From NCBI GenBank assembly GCA_010906965.1, contig JAAFHB010000007.1, positions 1-53,910 on the forward strand: a stretch of 53,910 nt of DNA, given 5' to 3'. Source of the stretch: Mariniphaga sp. Lineage in GTDB: Bacteria > Bacteroidota > Bacteroidia > Bacteroidales > Prolixibacteraceae. A model generated the notes under the pieces. That model was not told the DNA's origin. It did no database searches and saw only the letters and a list, made by a program, of their open reading frames with translations. Of the stretch, positions 1 through 7,881 are shown piece by piece. Within the stretch, counting starts at the first letter, position 1, and each line of letters begins with the position of its first letter. The position numbers and the translations under genes are program-made.

Positions 1-54
1 TGAAATTGCTCATGCCACAAAATAATTAATTTTCAGGCATAGCCGCTTATACAT

Positions 55-80
55 AACCACCACCAAAGGAGGTGGTTTTA
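55..80 (+). terminator. Hairpin followed by T-run, plus-strand orientation
   Basis: AACCACCACC (55-64) can pair with GGAGGTGGTT (68-77) with one mismatch across an AAA loop, and TTTT follows on the plus strand. It would end a plus-strand gene lying left of the window, converging on this locus. The minus-strand exit of the hairpin is not T-rich. Seen by eye only; no folding energy was computed. Confidence 0.45.
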
Positions 81-186
81 AAGTTTATAATAAACTTACT
101 ATTAACTTTTTCATTTTTCCTGAGTTTTAAAATTAAACAATGCCCAAAACTAGCCCTGGTTTTGACGGTTTTTAGAAAAATTTGCG

Positions 187-236
187 TGAAGCGTAATTAT
201 TCGCGGTTGAAGTGTAATTGAAAAGAATTGAAAAGA
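187..236. promoter_or_regulatory. Three TGAAG-type direct repeats, 21-base period (array A)
   Basis: TGAAGCGTAATT starts at 187, TGAAGTGTAATT at 208 and the weaker TGAAAAGAAAAA at 229, so the repeat period is exactly 21 bases, two turns of B-DNA. The first two copies match at 11 of 12 bases. The same motif and period recur at 1295-1344. Direct repeats with two-turn phasing are typical of sites for dimeric or LytTR/AraC-like activators. It lies downstream of the terminal esterase gene and could serve a promoter to the left of the window. Confidence 0.5.
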
Positions 237-275
237 AAAAAGGCCTGATTGTTCGTAGGAAAAACAACCAGGCCT
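233..275 (-). terminator. Rho-independent terminator at the end of the locus
   Basis: AGGCCTGATTGTT (241-253) pairs with AACAACCAGGCCT (263-275), a 13-base stem with one mismatch and a 9-base loop. Read on the minus strand the stem is followed by TTTTTTCTTTT (rc of 230-240). It begins 22 bases after the stop codon of the esterase gene, and probably marks the end of the whole minus-strand gene block. Confidence 0.8.
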
Positions 276-297
276 GAATTCATTTTCTTTAATTTAT

Positions 298-1218
298 CTA
301 TTTTAGATACTTATCAAAAAAGGCAATTACCTTTTCAATATTCGATGGAGCTGAAAATTGCGGTCCTCCGTGGCCTGCTCCTTCCAGTAACTCAAACGAC
401 ACTTTACCAGCACCAATCACTGGTTTTATAGCATCGTAGAAATTCCGGCTTTGTGAATACGGAATGTTGCGATCCATACTTCCCACCTGAATGAAAAAAG
501 CCGCATCATCAGCAGTAATGTAAGTGGTAGGATTGGCTTTCTTAACCAATTCGGGAACCGACTGAATTGCCTTGCCTATCAGTTGCGATTCGGGTGAAGA
601 TTCGCTGTTAGTCCGTCCGGTGAAACCAAGCGCCTTAGCCTCGTCGTCCATGGTCAGAAAATTAATGGGGCCAAACCAGTCAACCGAAGCGATTACCTTG
701 GAAGAGACTCCGGAATTGCCCAACTCTTTTCCTTCCAATTCGGCCACTCCGGAAGAGGTTCCGAGCAAAGCCGAAAGGTTGCCACCAGCCGATGCACCCC
801 ACGAACCAATCTTGTCGGGATTCAGGCGATATTTGGCGGCATTGGCCCGTAAAAACCTGACGACAGCCTTGCAATCCTCAATCTGTGCCGGAAATTTAGC
901 TTCGCCGCTTAACCGATAATTGATACTCGCGGCTGCGTATCCTTTGGCAACCAAGGCTTCGGCATTGCGGGATTCCATTTCTTTATCGCCCATTTTAAAA
1001 GCGCCACCATGAATTAAAACCACTACAGGAAACGGGCCATCGCCTTCGGGCAGATAAATATCCATCACCTGGGCTGGCGAAAGGCTGGCGTAGGCAACAT
1101 TGGAGCAGGTACGCGTTGATGATCCTGATCCGGAATCGAAGGCTTGTCCGCTAATTGTGAGGATGAAAAGGCACATAGCCAAAAAAACACCTAAAATCTT
1201 TGAACTGTTTTTTTTCAT
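298..1218 (-). CDS. Secreted alpha/beta-hydrolase (carbohydrate esterase-like)
   Basis: 306 residues with an N-terminal signal peptide (about 1-25). The alpha/beta-hydrolase hallmarks are complete: the oxyanion-hole motif HGG at 70-72, the nucleophile elbow GASAGG with Ser143, an Asp249 in GSMDRNIP, and His283 in GAGHGG. This is the BD-FAE/hormone-sensitive-lipase-like family, whose PUL members remove acetyl or feruloyl groups from polysaccharides, so a periplasmic or surface deacylating role is inferred. It is the last gene of the block. A 198-base gap with 21-base-spaced repeats separates it from the preceding gene, so it may have its own promoter, and a strong terminator follows. The ester removed cannot be told from sequence. 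Confidence 0.85.
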   Translation of the reverse strand: MKKNSSKILGVFLAMCLFILTISGQAFDSGSGSSTRTCSNVAYASLSPAQVMDIYLPEGDGPFPVVVLIHGGAFKMGDKEMESRNAEALVAKGYAAASINYRLSGEAKFPAQIEDCKAVVRFLRANAAKYRLNPDKIGSWGASAGGNLSALLGTSSGVAELEGKELGNSGVSSKVIASVDWFGPINFLTMDDEAKALGFTGRTNSESSPESQLIGKAIQSVPELVKKANPTTYITADDAAFFIQVGSMDRNIPYSQSRNFYDAIKPVIGAGKVSFELLEGAGHGGPQFSAPSNIEKVIAFFDKYLK

Positions 1219-1294
1219 GATTGGTATTAAATTTAAAAAGTGAATATACGATCAAAAATATAGACTATCAACCTTCATTGCGAAAAAAAACGAG

Positions 1295-1344
1295 TGAAGT
1301 GTCCTATATTGGAATTGAAGTGTGCTGTTGAAGACCTGAAGCGA
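1295..1344. promoter_or_regulatory. Three TGAAG-type direct repeats, 21-base period (array B)
   Basis: TGAAGTGT starts at 1295 and again at 1316, and TGAAGCGA at 1337: an exact 21-base period, matching array A at 187-236. The array lies in the 198-base gap upstream of the minus-strand esterase (ATG at 1218), 77-127 bases from its start, where an activator would bind. The rest of the gap (1219-1294, 1345-1416) shows no coding sequence. Confidence 0.55.
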
Positions 1345-1416
1345 AACCTGAATTGTTTATTTTCGAATTCATCAGGGAAATGAAAATTTCAGCAACCGGC
1401 TTATTCATTATGACAT

Positions 1417-3369
1417 CTATTGAATTGTTAGCCTAATTAATTTCCCAAATCCAAAATAGCCGTACGATACCTCCAGTTGACTTCCCTTTTTAACCTTTGG
1501 AGTGACATATTTAGCCGTAAAGATTCCGGTATTGGCGCCGGTTTCGCTCACTTTCAGCATTTTGGCAGCTTCGTTTCCAGTGCTGATTTCGACCCAGCCC
1601 TGATCCACTTTGTTCCAATCCTGGTTTAGGGCAGCTTTCAGTTCAACAGTGATGGTTTGTCCCGGTTTGGCCTTTGTTATTTCCTTTTTATAATCGGCAT
1701 CGTACAGTTTAATTTGCTGACTTCCCAATGTGGCAAAAGTTACGGTTGCTTCCCAACCCCGGTTCGAAACGCACCAGCCCTCGGTGGCGTAGGCATTTTT
1801 GCCAAAAATCTGTCCTTCATTCTGACCCACTATCTTTTCAACTGTTTTGGCAATAGGGAATTGGCTGTCCAACGGAGTACCATCGAGCGTTCCGCGAACC
1901 AGCCCAAGCCTTCCATAGCCATCGGGATGAGCCTGTGGCCAGCCTTCTTCAACACCTTCCCAGAAACCGCCGATTTTTACCCGTTCATCGCTTTTATTGC
2001 TCAGGTGTGTGCCAACCGGATTTACCCCAAAAACGAAATCGACCTGTGCCCAGCCCAAATCGCGCAATGCCTTATCGTTTAACAAATAGGCCACGGCAAA
2101 CATCGAACCGCCCAAAGCAGGTGCCCCGCCTAATTCTTTTGTTTTGGCATGTGCCCATTCGGTTTCGCTGTGCATCCGGTATTTCCAGAAATTGTTGGTT
2201 TTCTGCTTCATGTGATTAGCCCATGCGGCAAGTTTTTCGCGCGATCCGGCAGGTGCCTTATCAGGAGCCACCATCAGGAACCAGGCCAATGCTTGTGGCG
2301 TGATGTGCTCGGCATTGCGAATCCACCACATCTGCCGCGGGTTGTTGAAATCCCAATTGGTAATGATATCCGTTGCACTTTCCTGTGCATATTTCAAAAA
2401 CTTATCGGGCTGACCATTTTTCTCGTTTTTCTCGCACAAATACATAAACAGGTTACTGAAAACCGATTGCCCAAAAGCATTACCCATCTCGTTAAATTCC
2501 TGAAATCCCTGATCAACCCATTTACTGCTGTAAGTCCAGTAGCGCACTACTTTATGGCGGTCGTATTTCTCCCAGTTATCCAGACAGGCTTTGCGGTACT
2601 TCTGATATTTTTCTTCTGAAAGGTATGGTTTCAGGAAAGAATGATAGGCGGCACAAACAGCAGCCAGATGATCGAGCGTATTCCAGTAATCGTAATTCAT
2701 ACGTGGCTGACCTTCATAACCAAGTGTTCCATGACGGTATCCGGTGGGGCCATTGTAATCCACATATTTGTAGGCATATTCAGCATGCCAGAGAATCAGA
2801 TCAATCAGATCGGGCACATTTTTATCGCCCAACTCTGTTTTCCAGTTGTCGTACAAAGCCGGATTGGCCGCATACTGCAACACTTCGAAAGTAGCTTCCA
2901 AACCATAAGCGCCACCATCGCGCGAAGGGCCGCCACCATACACCTTCGACATATCGTATTTGTCCAGATCGTCGTAACCACGCACATCCACAAAAAAATC
3001 ATACGCCAGTTTTGACGATACTTTTTCCATCAAATGGTCGGCAATCCAGAAGGATTTCGACTGGCCGTAACCAGCCACTTCAACCACATATTCGTCACCG
3101 GAAGTTACCGGATTAAGTTCTGAAAACCAGCCTTCGTTGTTCAGCATTTTGCCTTCAAAAACTGGTAGTTTGGTTTTGGTATCCATAATTTTAAACGGCG
3201 TATTGTCTGGCGCACCATAGCAGACAAATCGTTTCGACTCACCCAGATTGTATCCGGCCTGGTTGACAAATGGTTTGTAAACCGGAGTGGTTTCTTTGGT
3301 TTGAGCCTTGGCAAACAGGCCTAAACAAACCAGTAATATTAAAGCAGGGAAAAAAGTTTTATTCTTCAT
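1417..3369 (-). CDS. GH9-like secreted (alpha/alpha)6 protein with N-terminal Ig-like domain
   Basis: 650 residues with a signal peptide (1-22). Residues about 33-112 look like the CelD_N immunoglobulin-like domain that precedes GH9 catalytic domains (PFVNQAGYNLGESKRF, ending in SKSFWIA). The middle part is helix-rich and carries a GH9-type FGVNPVGTHLSN segment, and about 540-650 is a further beta-rich domain. Oddity: the GH9 catalytic DAGD motif is not present. The matching place reads GGPSRDGGAYG (146-156) with only one Asp, and the general-acid region (TEGWCVSNRGWEA) is also non-canonical. It therefore shares the GH9 architecture but may have another specificity or none of the usual endoglucanase chemistry. 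It starts 11 bases after the GH106-like gene stops, so the two are probably co-transcribed. Confidence 0.6.
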   Translation of the reverse strand: MKNKTFFPALILLVCLGLFAKAQTKETTPVYKPFVNQAGYNLGESKRFVCYGAPDNTPFKIMDTKTKLPVFEGKMLNNEGWFSELNPVTSGDEYVVEVAGYGQSKSFWIADHLMEKVSSKLAYDFFVDVRGYDDLDKYDMSKVYGGGPSRDGGAYGLEATFEVLQYAANPALYDNWKTELGDKNVPDLIDLILWHAEYAYKYVDYNGPTGYRHGTLGYEGQPRMNYDYWNTLDHLAAVCAAYHSFLKPYLSEEKYQKYRKACLDNWEKYDRHKVVRYWTYSSKWVDQGFQEFNEMGNAFGQSVFSNLFMYLCEKNEKNGQPDKFLKYAQESATDIITNWDFNNPRQMWWIRNAEHITPQALAWFLMVAPDKAPAGSREKLAAWANHMKQKTNNFWKYRMHSETEWAHAKTKELGGAPALGGSMFAVAYLLNDKALRDLGWAQVDFVFGVNPVGTHLSNKSDERVKIGGFWEGVEEGWPQAHPDGYGRLGLVRGTLDGTPLDSQFPIAKTVEKIVGQNEGQIFGKNAYATEGWCVSNRGWEATVTFATLGSQQIKLYDADYKKEITKAKPGQTITVELKAALNQDWNKVDQGWVEISTGNEAAKMLKVSETGANTGIFTAKYVTPKVKKGSQLEVSYGYFGFGKLIRLTIQ

Positions 3370-3380
3370 TGTGATTGTTT

Positions 3381-6300
3381 TTATTTTATTGAGAAATTAA
3401 TATCTACAGGCCCAATCAGCCCTGAATTGATCCTTCCAACATATTGCGATGGCGTGGTCAGGTAATGGTTGCCGAGCGTGTTATAAACAAGAATTTCAAT
3501 TTTATTGTCTCCAGAAATCACTTTTCCTGAAAGGTCGAATGTCCATGGTGACGAAGATTTTGAACCTACCGTTTTGCCGTTTACAATCACTTCGGCCGAA
3601 GCCACGACCCGCCCTAAATCGAGGACAATCTGTTTTGAATCAGCCTGCTCCGGCGACATTTTGATGGTTTTACGGTACCACATTCCCCCTGAATAGGTTT
3701 TCAATGATTCGTTTTCGCCCAGATCGCCCAATTGGATTCTTCCCTTTTCGCACTCGAAAATTACAGGTTCAGGAATCGCCGAACCACCAAAGAATCCGGG
3801 TAGTTGCTCCATTTTTAGTGCAATGGTGACAGATACCGGCATCGTTTCAGTCAAATTCACTTTCCAGGTTTTGAGGTTCGCATCGGCGATTCTTCCGGAC
3901 TGCAGTTGCCCGGGCTCGCAAGGATATTCCTTTCCGGCGACCCATACTTCGGGCTTTGCTTGTGAAGTGACATAAAAAGTTTGGGTTCCGGGAGGCGATA
4001 CAAACCGGTACCAACCAAATTGTCCTCTTGCCTGCGGATTGCAATCGTAAGGAAGTATTGCCGGATTCAGGTACCAATTTGTGGCCAATGGAACGGACTG
4101 TTTCCAATGTGCATCAGCCTGAGCATCTTGAAAAACAAAGACCCCACGGCCAACTTTGTTGTATTTGAGCAATACCGGATTGTTCCCTGCATGTAAGTCA
4201 ATCATGTCCGTTTCCCTATCGGTCAAACGATTGTTCAGGTATATTTTTACAGGCAAAAGTCCGGATTTTATGATTTTGGCCTGCATCGGTTTGGTTGATG
4301 AAACTGTCGACCAAAGGTAATAGATGCTTCCGTCAGGTTCAGCGGAAAGCGGATAAACAGGTATATGTTTCCGCGATTTGTCGATGGCACCCAAAGAAAT
4401 CAGTTCATTGTTTACCTCTCCTTTCATGCCGTGGTATCCCTGATGCCCGGCATCCTCCTTCAAACCCCAGCGCCACGAGAATTCATACGGCTTCCAGTAA
4501 TATTTCTTTCCGTTTACCTCAACAGGCTCGTCCGGATTAACTTGTTTCAGAGAGGCCAACTTTGCCTCTACGGCGACCGAATCCATATCGTTAGGCATAG
4601 GGCCAAGCTTCCAGAATTGTGGTCCGTATCCAACGGTTGCAGTAGTCCACCCACTGTCGTCCAAGGTTGGATTTTGCCCCTGAACTGCAGCTTTTTCTTC
4701 AGCAAATTTCATTTTCCAGACTTCAACTCCCAGTTTGCCATCGAAAGCCGGCAGGCGGTAATCACCATACTGGTTGTCGAGCGTGGGTTTCAATTCAAAT
4801 TCCCAATCATTATCAATGAGCAAAGTATTTAGTTTTTCGCTGAAAGCGGAAGCTGCATTTTCTAATTTAGGTTTCCCCGGACTAAAAACAATCAGTTGCG
4901 GTTCGCTTTTTTCCAAAGGAAGCGCAATTGTTGTCCCTGTTTCAGAAACAGCAGTTACCTTCAACGGCTTTGTGCTTCCATTCCAGGGATTCCAGAGTTC
5001 AACCTTTCCGGTAGCCCGGAATTCACAGCTTGTACCTTTCGCAAGGCCATACACAAAATACAAATCGCGGTTTCCAATTTTACGGTGAAGAATTCCGGGA
5101 ACATTCTCTCCGGATAATACTTTAAAGTCGCGTTGAATCAACTTGTCGATGACCTTTTTTACTTCAATCGGGTTGTGAATGAACAAGCCGGCCCCCCCGG
5201 CCTTACTTTTTTGGGAATAGACTACGGTTGTGTCATGTTTTTCAGAAAATGTCGTTCCAAACATTTCTTTGATCATCGATTGCAATTGTGTGTCGTCTCC
5301 ACCAATCCGGTCGCTGGCTTCGGGCAAGGCGCCAACTGCCAGAACGATGCCGCCTGAGCGGAAGAATTCCAACGCTTTTTCAATGGTCGCATACCGCACC
5401 GCAGCTAAAGCCGGCAATACCAATACCTTGTATTTTTCACCGCTGACATTCAGTTCTTTATTCTGAATACGGCAGCGGCCGAGTGATTCGAAATCCATGA
5501 AGTCGAAGTCGATTCCGGCAGGGTAAAGGTCGCGGGCGATAGCAAAAGCTGTTTCAGTTGATTCCTTTCCTTTGAGGTTGGCCTCCACCGGAGCAACGGG
5601 ATAGATCAAAGCCACATCGCAACGATGATGCCCTTGGGAAAGCACGTAACTCAGTCGCTCGGAGCATTTCAGAAAATCACCCATGTTGTTCCAGTATGGC
5701 TGACGCCAGTGATTATCGGGCGCCGCCCATTCCCACATACTGCCATGCGTCGTGTAATATAGGCCATGGAGGCTTAACAGGTTTTGCCCCATCGCAAAAT
5801 TGGCAAAGGTTGCATCAGCCACTTCTTCGCTGCTGGTTCCCCACCCGCTGCCATAAAATCCTTCGAGCCAGGTTCGCGGGCGCTCGTACAAATGTGCGAT
5901 CGAGCTGGCTACTTTATTTTTTACAATGTCTCTGCCTAATCCGGGCTGGTCGCAACCCGGACCGGATAACCAGCGCTGGGTGCGGAAATAATCGCCAAAC
6001 TCGGTTACATCCCTGCCGCGACCGCCGTGATCGCAGCCAAACAACATGCCGCGACTGTTGTGCCATTCGTACACTGGTTTGAAGAACCCATCCTCCGAAA
6101 GGGCAACCATTACATCGTTGTAATCGAGGCGAATTTTGTATGACCGGGGACCCAGATTGGCAAACAAATGGGGCAATTCGGGGAAGAGATCGTATCCCTT
6201 CCGTTTCTTAAATTCGGTTGCAAACTGGTCGTTCCACAAAAATCCCCGGATGCCAAACTGAAGTTCATCGGAAAAAAAGAAGTTCAAACCTTTGCCCGAT

Positions 6301-7076
6301 TCGCCCGGACAATAATCTTCAAAACGTTGGTAAAATTTTTCGGTAACCTGTGCACCACTGATTGGATTCATCGGGTCGAACGAGGTTTTTACAGTCTTTC
6401 GGTATACCACGATCAGTTTCCAATCTCCGTTAGGCACCTGCCATTCCAATTCCGTATTTTTGATCGAAGATTTCAGATCGATCGAATTGGAGGAAGACAA
6501 AATGCCGTTTGCAACCGGGTAGGCGATGGCCGTAATCACCTCTTCAGGCACCGTGGTTTTAAAATTTTGATTGCCTTTTGCATCAAATTGCCTGGCTTCC
6601 AGTTTTGAGCCGTAATTCTTGTTCTCTTTCAGCATTTCATCCACAAACCAACCCTGGCCGGCAGCGCCGAGGGTATAATCGCTCAGACTGACAGACATGT
6701 CGCGCTTTTTGGCCTCTTTCAAAAACCATTGAAACAGCTCCCACCATTTTGCGCTGAACAAGGCCGGCTGACTGGGGTAAGTCAAGCCATAACTGGCGCC
6801 CCCTTTATCGGTATGGCAGTAGTTAATCTGCAATCCGGTGATGCTTTTGTCTTTGAGTTGATCCAACTGTGAGGTTATTCTTTCTTTGGTCAGGGTATCG
6901 CCCAGCCACCAGTAGAAAGATACTTCACCGTAACCTTTCGGAGGGGTTTTAAATCCGGGAAGAACATTCAGGTTCGGGGAACGATCCGGGAAACCGGGAG
7001 GGAGTTTTTTATCTTGTCCGTTCGATGCAAGAAATGCAAGAATGAAAACAAACGCGGTGAAGTTTTTTACTGACAT
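3381..7076 (-). CDS. GH106-like glycosidase (alpha-L-rhamnosidase family)
   Basis: 1231 residues with a signal peptide (about 1-20). The N-terminal half has the GH106 (Glyco_hydro_106) start pattern YWWLGDTLTKERITSQL at 55-71, a TIM-barrel-type core with SDELQFG and WLEGFYGSGWG segments, and a later class-I-glutamine-amidotransferase-like stretch (VALIYPVAPVEA). The C-terminal region (about 1090-1225) is a galactose-binding/GH2-sandwich-like domain with LDLGRVVASAEVIVNGK. GH106 enzymes remove terminal alpha-L-rhamnose from pectins and arabinogalactans. It is longer than most family members because of a region around 720-1050 that I cannot place. It lies 31 bases after the upstream SGNH gene and 11 bases before the GH9-like gene. 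Substrate is inferred from the family only. Confidence 0.7.
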   Translation of the reverse strand: MSVKNFTAFVFILAFLASNGQDKKLPPGFPDRSPNLNVLPGFKTPPKGYGEVSFYWWLGDTLTKERITSQLDQLKDKSITGLQINYCHTDKGGASYGLTYPSQPALFSAKWWELFQWFLKEAKKRDMSVSLSDYTLGAAGQGWFVDEMLKENKNYGSKLEARQFDAKGNQNFKTTVPEEVITAIAYPVANGILSSSNSIDLKSSIKNTELEWQVPNGDWKLIVVYRKTVKTSFDPMNPISGAQVTEKFYQRFEDYCPGESGKGLNFFFSDELQFGIRGFLWNDQFATEFKKRKGYDLFPELPHLFANLGPRSYKIRLDYNDVMVALSEDGFFKPVYEWHNSRGMLFGCDHGGRGRDVTEFGDYFRTQRWLSGPGCDQPGLGRDIVKNKVASSIAHLYERPRTWLEGFYGSGWGTSSEEVADATFANFAMGQNLLSLHGLYYTTHGSMWEWAAPDNHWRQPYWNNMGDFLKCSERLSYVLSQGHHRCDVALIYPVAPVEANLKGKESTETAFAIARDLYPAGIDFDFMDFESLGRCRIQNKELNVSGEKYKVLVLPALAAVRYATIEKALEFFRSGGIVLAVGALPEASDRIGGDDTQLQSMIKEMFGTTFSEKHDTTVVYSQKSKAGGAGLFIHNPIEVKKVIDKLIQRDFKVLSGENVPGILHRKIGNRDLYFVYGLAKGTSCEFRATGKVELWNPWNGSTKPLKVTAVSETGTTIALPLEKSEPQLIVFSPGKPKLENAASAFSEKLNTLLIDNDWEFELKPTLDNQYGDYRLPAFDGKLGVEVWKMKFAEEKAAVQGQNPTLDDSGWTTATVGYGPQFWKLGPMPNDMDSVAVEAKLASLKQVNPDEPVEVNGKKYYWKPYEFSWRWGLKEDAGHQGYHGMKGEVNNELISLGAIDKSRKHIPVYPLSAEPDGSIYYLWSTVSSTKPMQAKIIKSGLLPVKIYLNNRLTDRETDMIDLHAGNNPVLLKYNKVGRGVFVFQDAQADAHWKQSVPLATNWYLNPAILPYDCNPQARGQFGWYRFVSPPGTQTFYVTSQAKPEVWVAGKEYPCEPGQLQSGRIADANLKTWKVNLTETMPVSVTIALKMEQLPGFFGGSAIPEPVIFECEKGRIQLGDLGENESLKTYSGGMWYRKTIKMSPEQADSKQIVLDLGRVVASAEVIVNGKTVGSKSSSPWTFDLSGKVISGDNKIEILVYNTLGNHYLTTPSQYVGRINSGLIGPVDINFSIK

Positions 7077-7107
7077 GACTGATTTTTTTTATTTGTTATC
7101 GCACTAT

Positions 7108-7824
7108 TTATTTAAACCATTTTATAATTTCTTCTACAATCAATTCATGCCCCAATTCGTTGGGATGATTGATCTGGGACATGTATTTGCCGAGTTTCTT
7201 TTTGTCTGAATAGAGAAATTCAAACGCTTGATAGCTGTCTGCCAGACCTACCTGATTTTCTTCGGCCAACCGACGAATTTGATCGGCATGCTTTTTAAGT
7301 TCGTTATCAGGATCGGCATAATTGACACTTTGGTCTGGAGATGGCGTCAGTAAAATTACCTTTATTCCCAGAGCTTTCGCTTGATTTATCATTTGAGTCC
7401 AGGCCGCATTTGCTTTCTCTAGTCCAACATTTCGATCGTTTAATGCATAATCGATCAGCAAAACATCGGGTTTATGAATGAGCACATCGCTTTCAAAACG
7501 TGCTGCCCCTTTCACCGAATTCTCACCACCAATGGCGGTTACAATGACATTCACCACTGCAAACGGATAGATTGCTTTCAGCTTTTTAAAGAACAAATAG
7601 GGATAGGCCCCCATTGTATTTACCAACGGCGTTTTAAAGTATCCAGAAGGAACACTATGACCATGTAATACAATGTTGATGGTTCGGTTTTTTGGCCACT
7701 CAACCTGCAACTCCTTTTTCAAATCAACTAAATAGGTTGCATTATTTGCTAAGATTGGTTCAATCTTCTGACCTCTTGTGATAATGGATATTAAAATTAG
7801 CAATGTGAAAAATAGTTTTTTCAT
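7108..7824 (-). CDS. SGNH/GDSL hydrolase (copy 2 of a near-identical pair)
   Basis: About 238 residues, preferring the internal ATG at 7824 (MKKLFFTLLILIS, a clean signal peptide) over an upstream ATG at 7839. SGNH blocks visible: nucleophile Ser in HGHSVPSG, Gly in AIGGENS, Asn in YALNDRN, and catalytic His in INHPNELGHE. The position usually holding the Asp of the DxxH block is Gln here and in its twin. The protein is close to 90 percent identical by eye to the product of 9597-10319, with a GH29 gene between them. Probable carbohydrate O-acetylesterase acting in the periplasm, presumably deacetylating glycans ahead of fucosidases. Confidence 0.75.
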   Translation of the reverse strand: MKKLFFTLLILISIITRGQKIEPILANNATYLVDLKKELQVEWPKNRTINIVLHGHSVPSGYFKTPLVNTMGAYPYLFFKKLKAIYPFAVVNVIVTAIGGENSVKGAARFESDVLIHKPDVLLIDYALNDRNVGLEKANAAWTQMINQAKALGIKVILLTPSPDQSVNYADPDNELKKHADQIRRLAEENQVGLADSYQAFEFLYSDKKKLGKYMSQINHPNELGHELIVEEIIKWFK

Positions 7825-7881
7825 CTTATTCCCTTCCATTTAACGGTTTTATTTGATTAGTTTATTTTCTAAAGTTTTTTA

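Noticed and set aside
1..54. Possible end of a plus-strand gene at the left edge
   Set aside because: The sequence is short and has no recognisable coding pattern; only the hairpin at 55-80 hints at a gene to the left.
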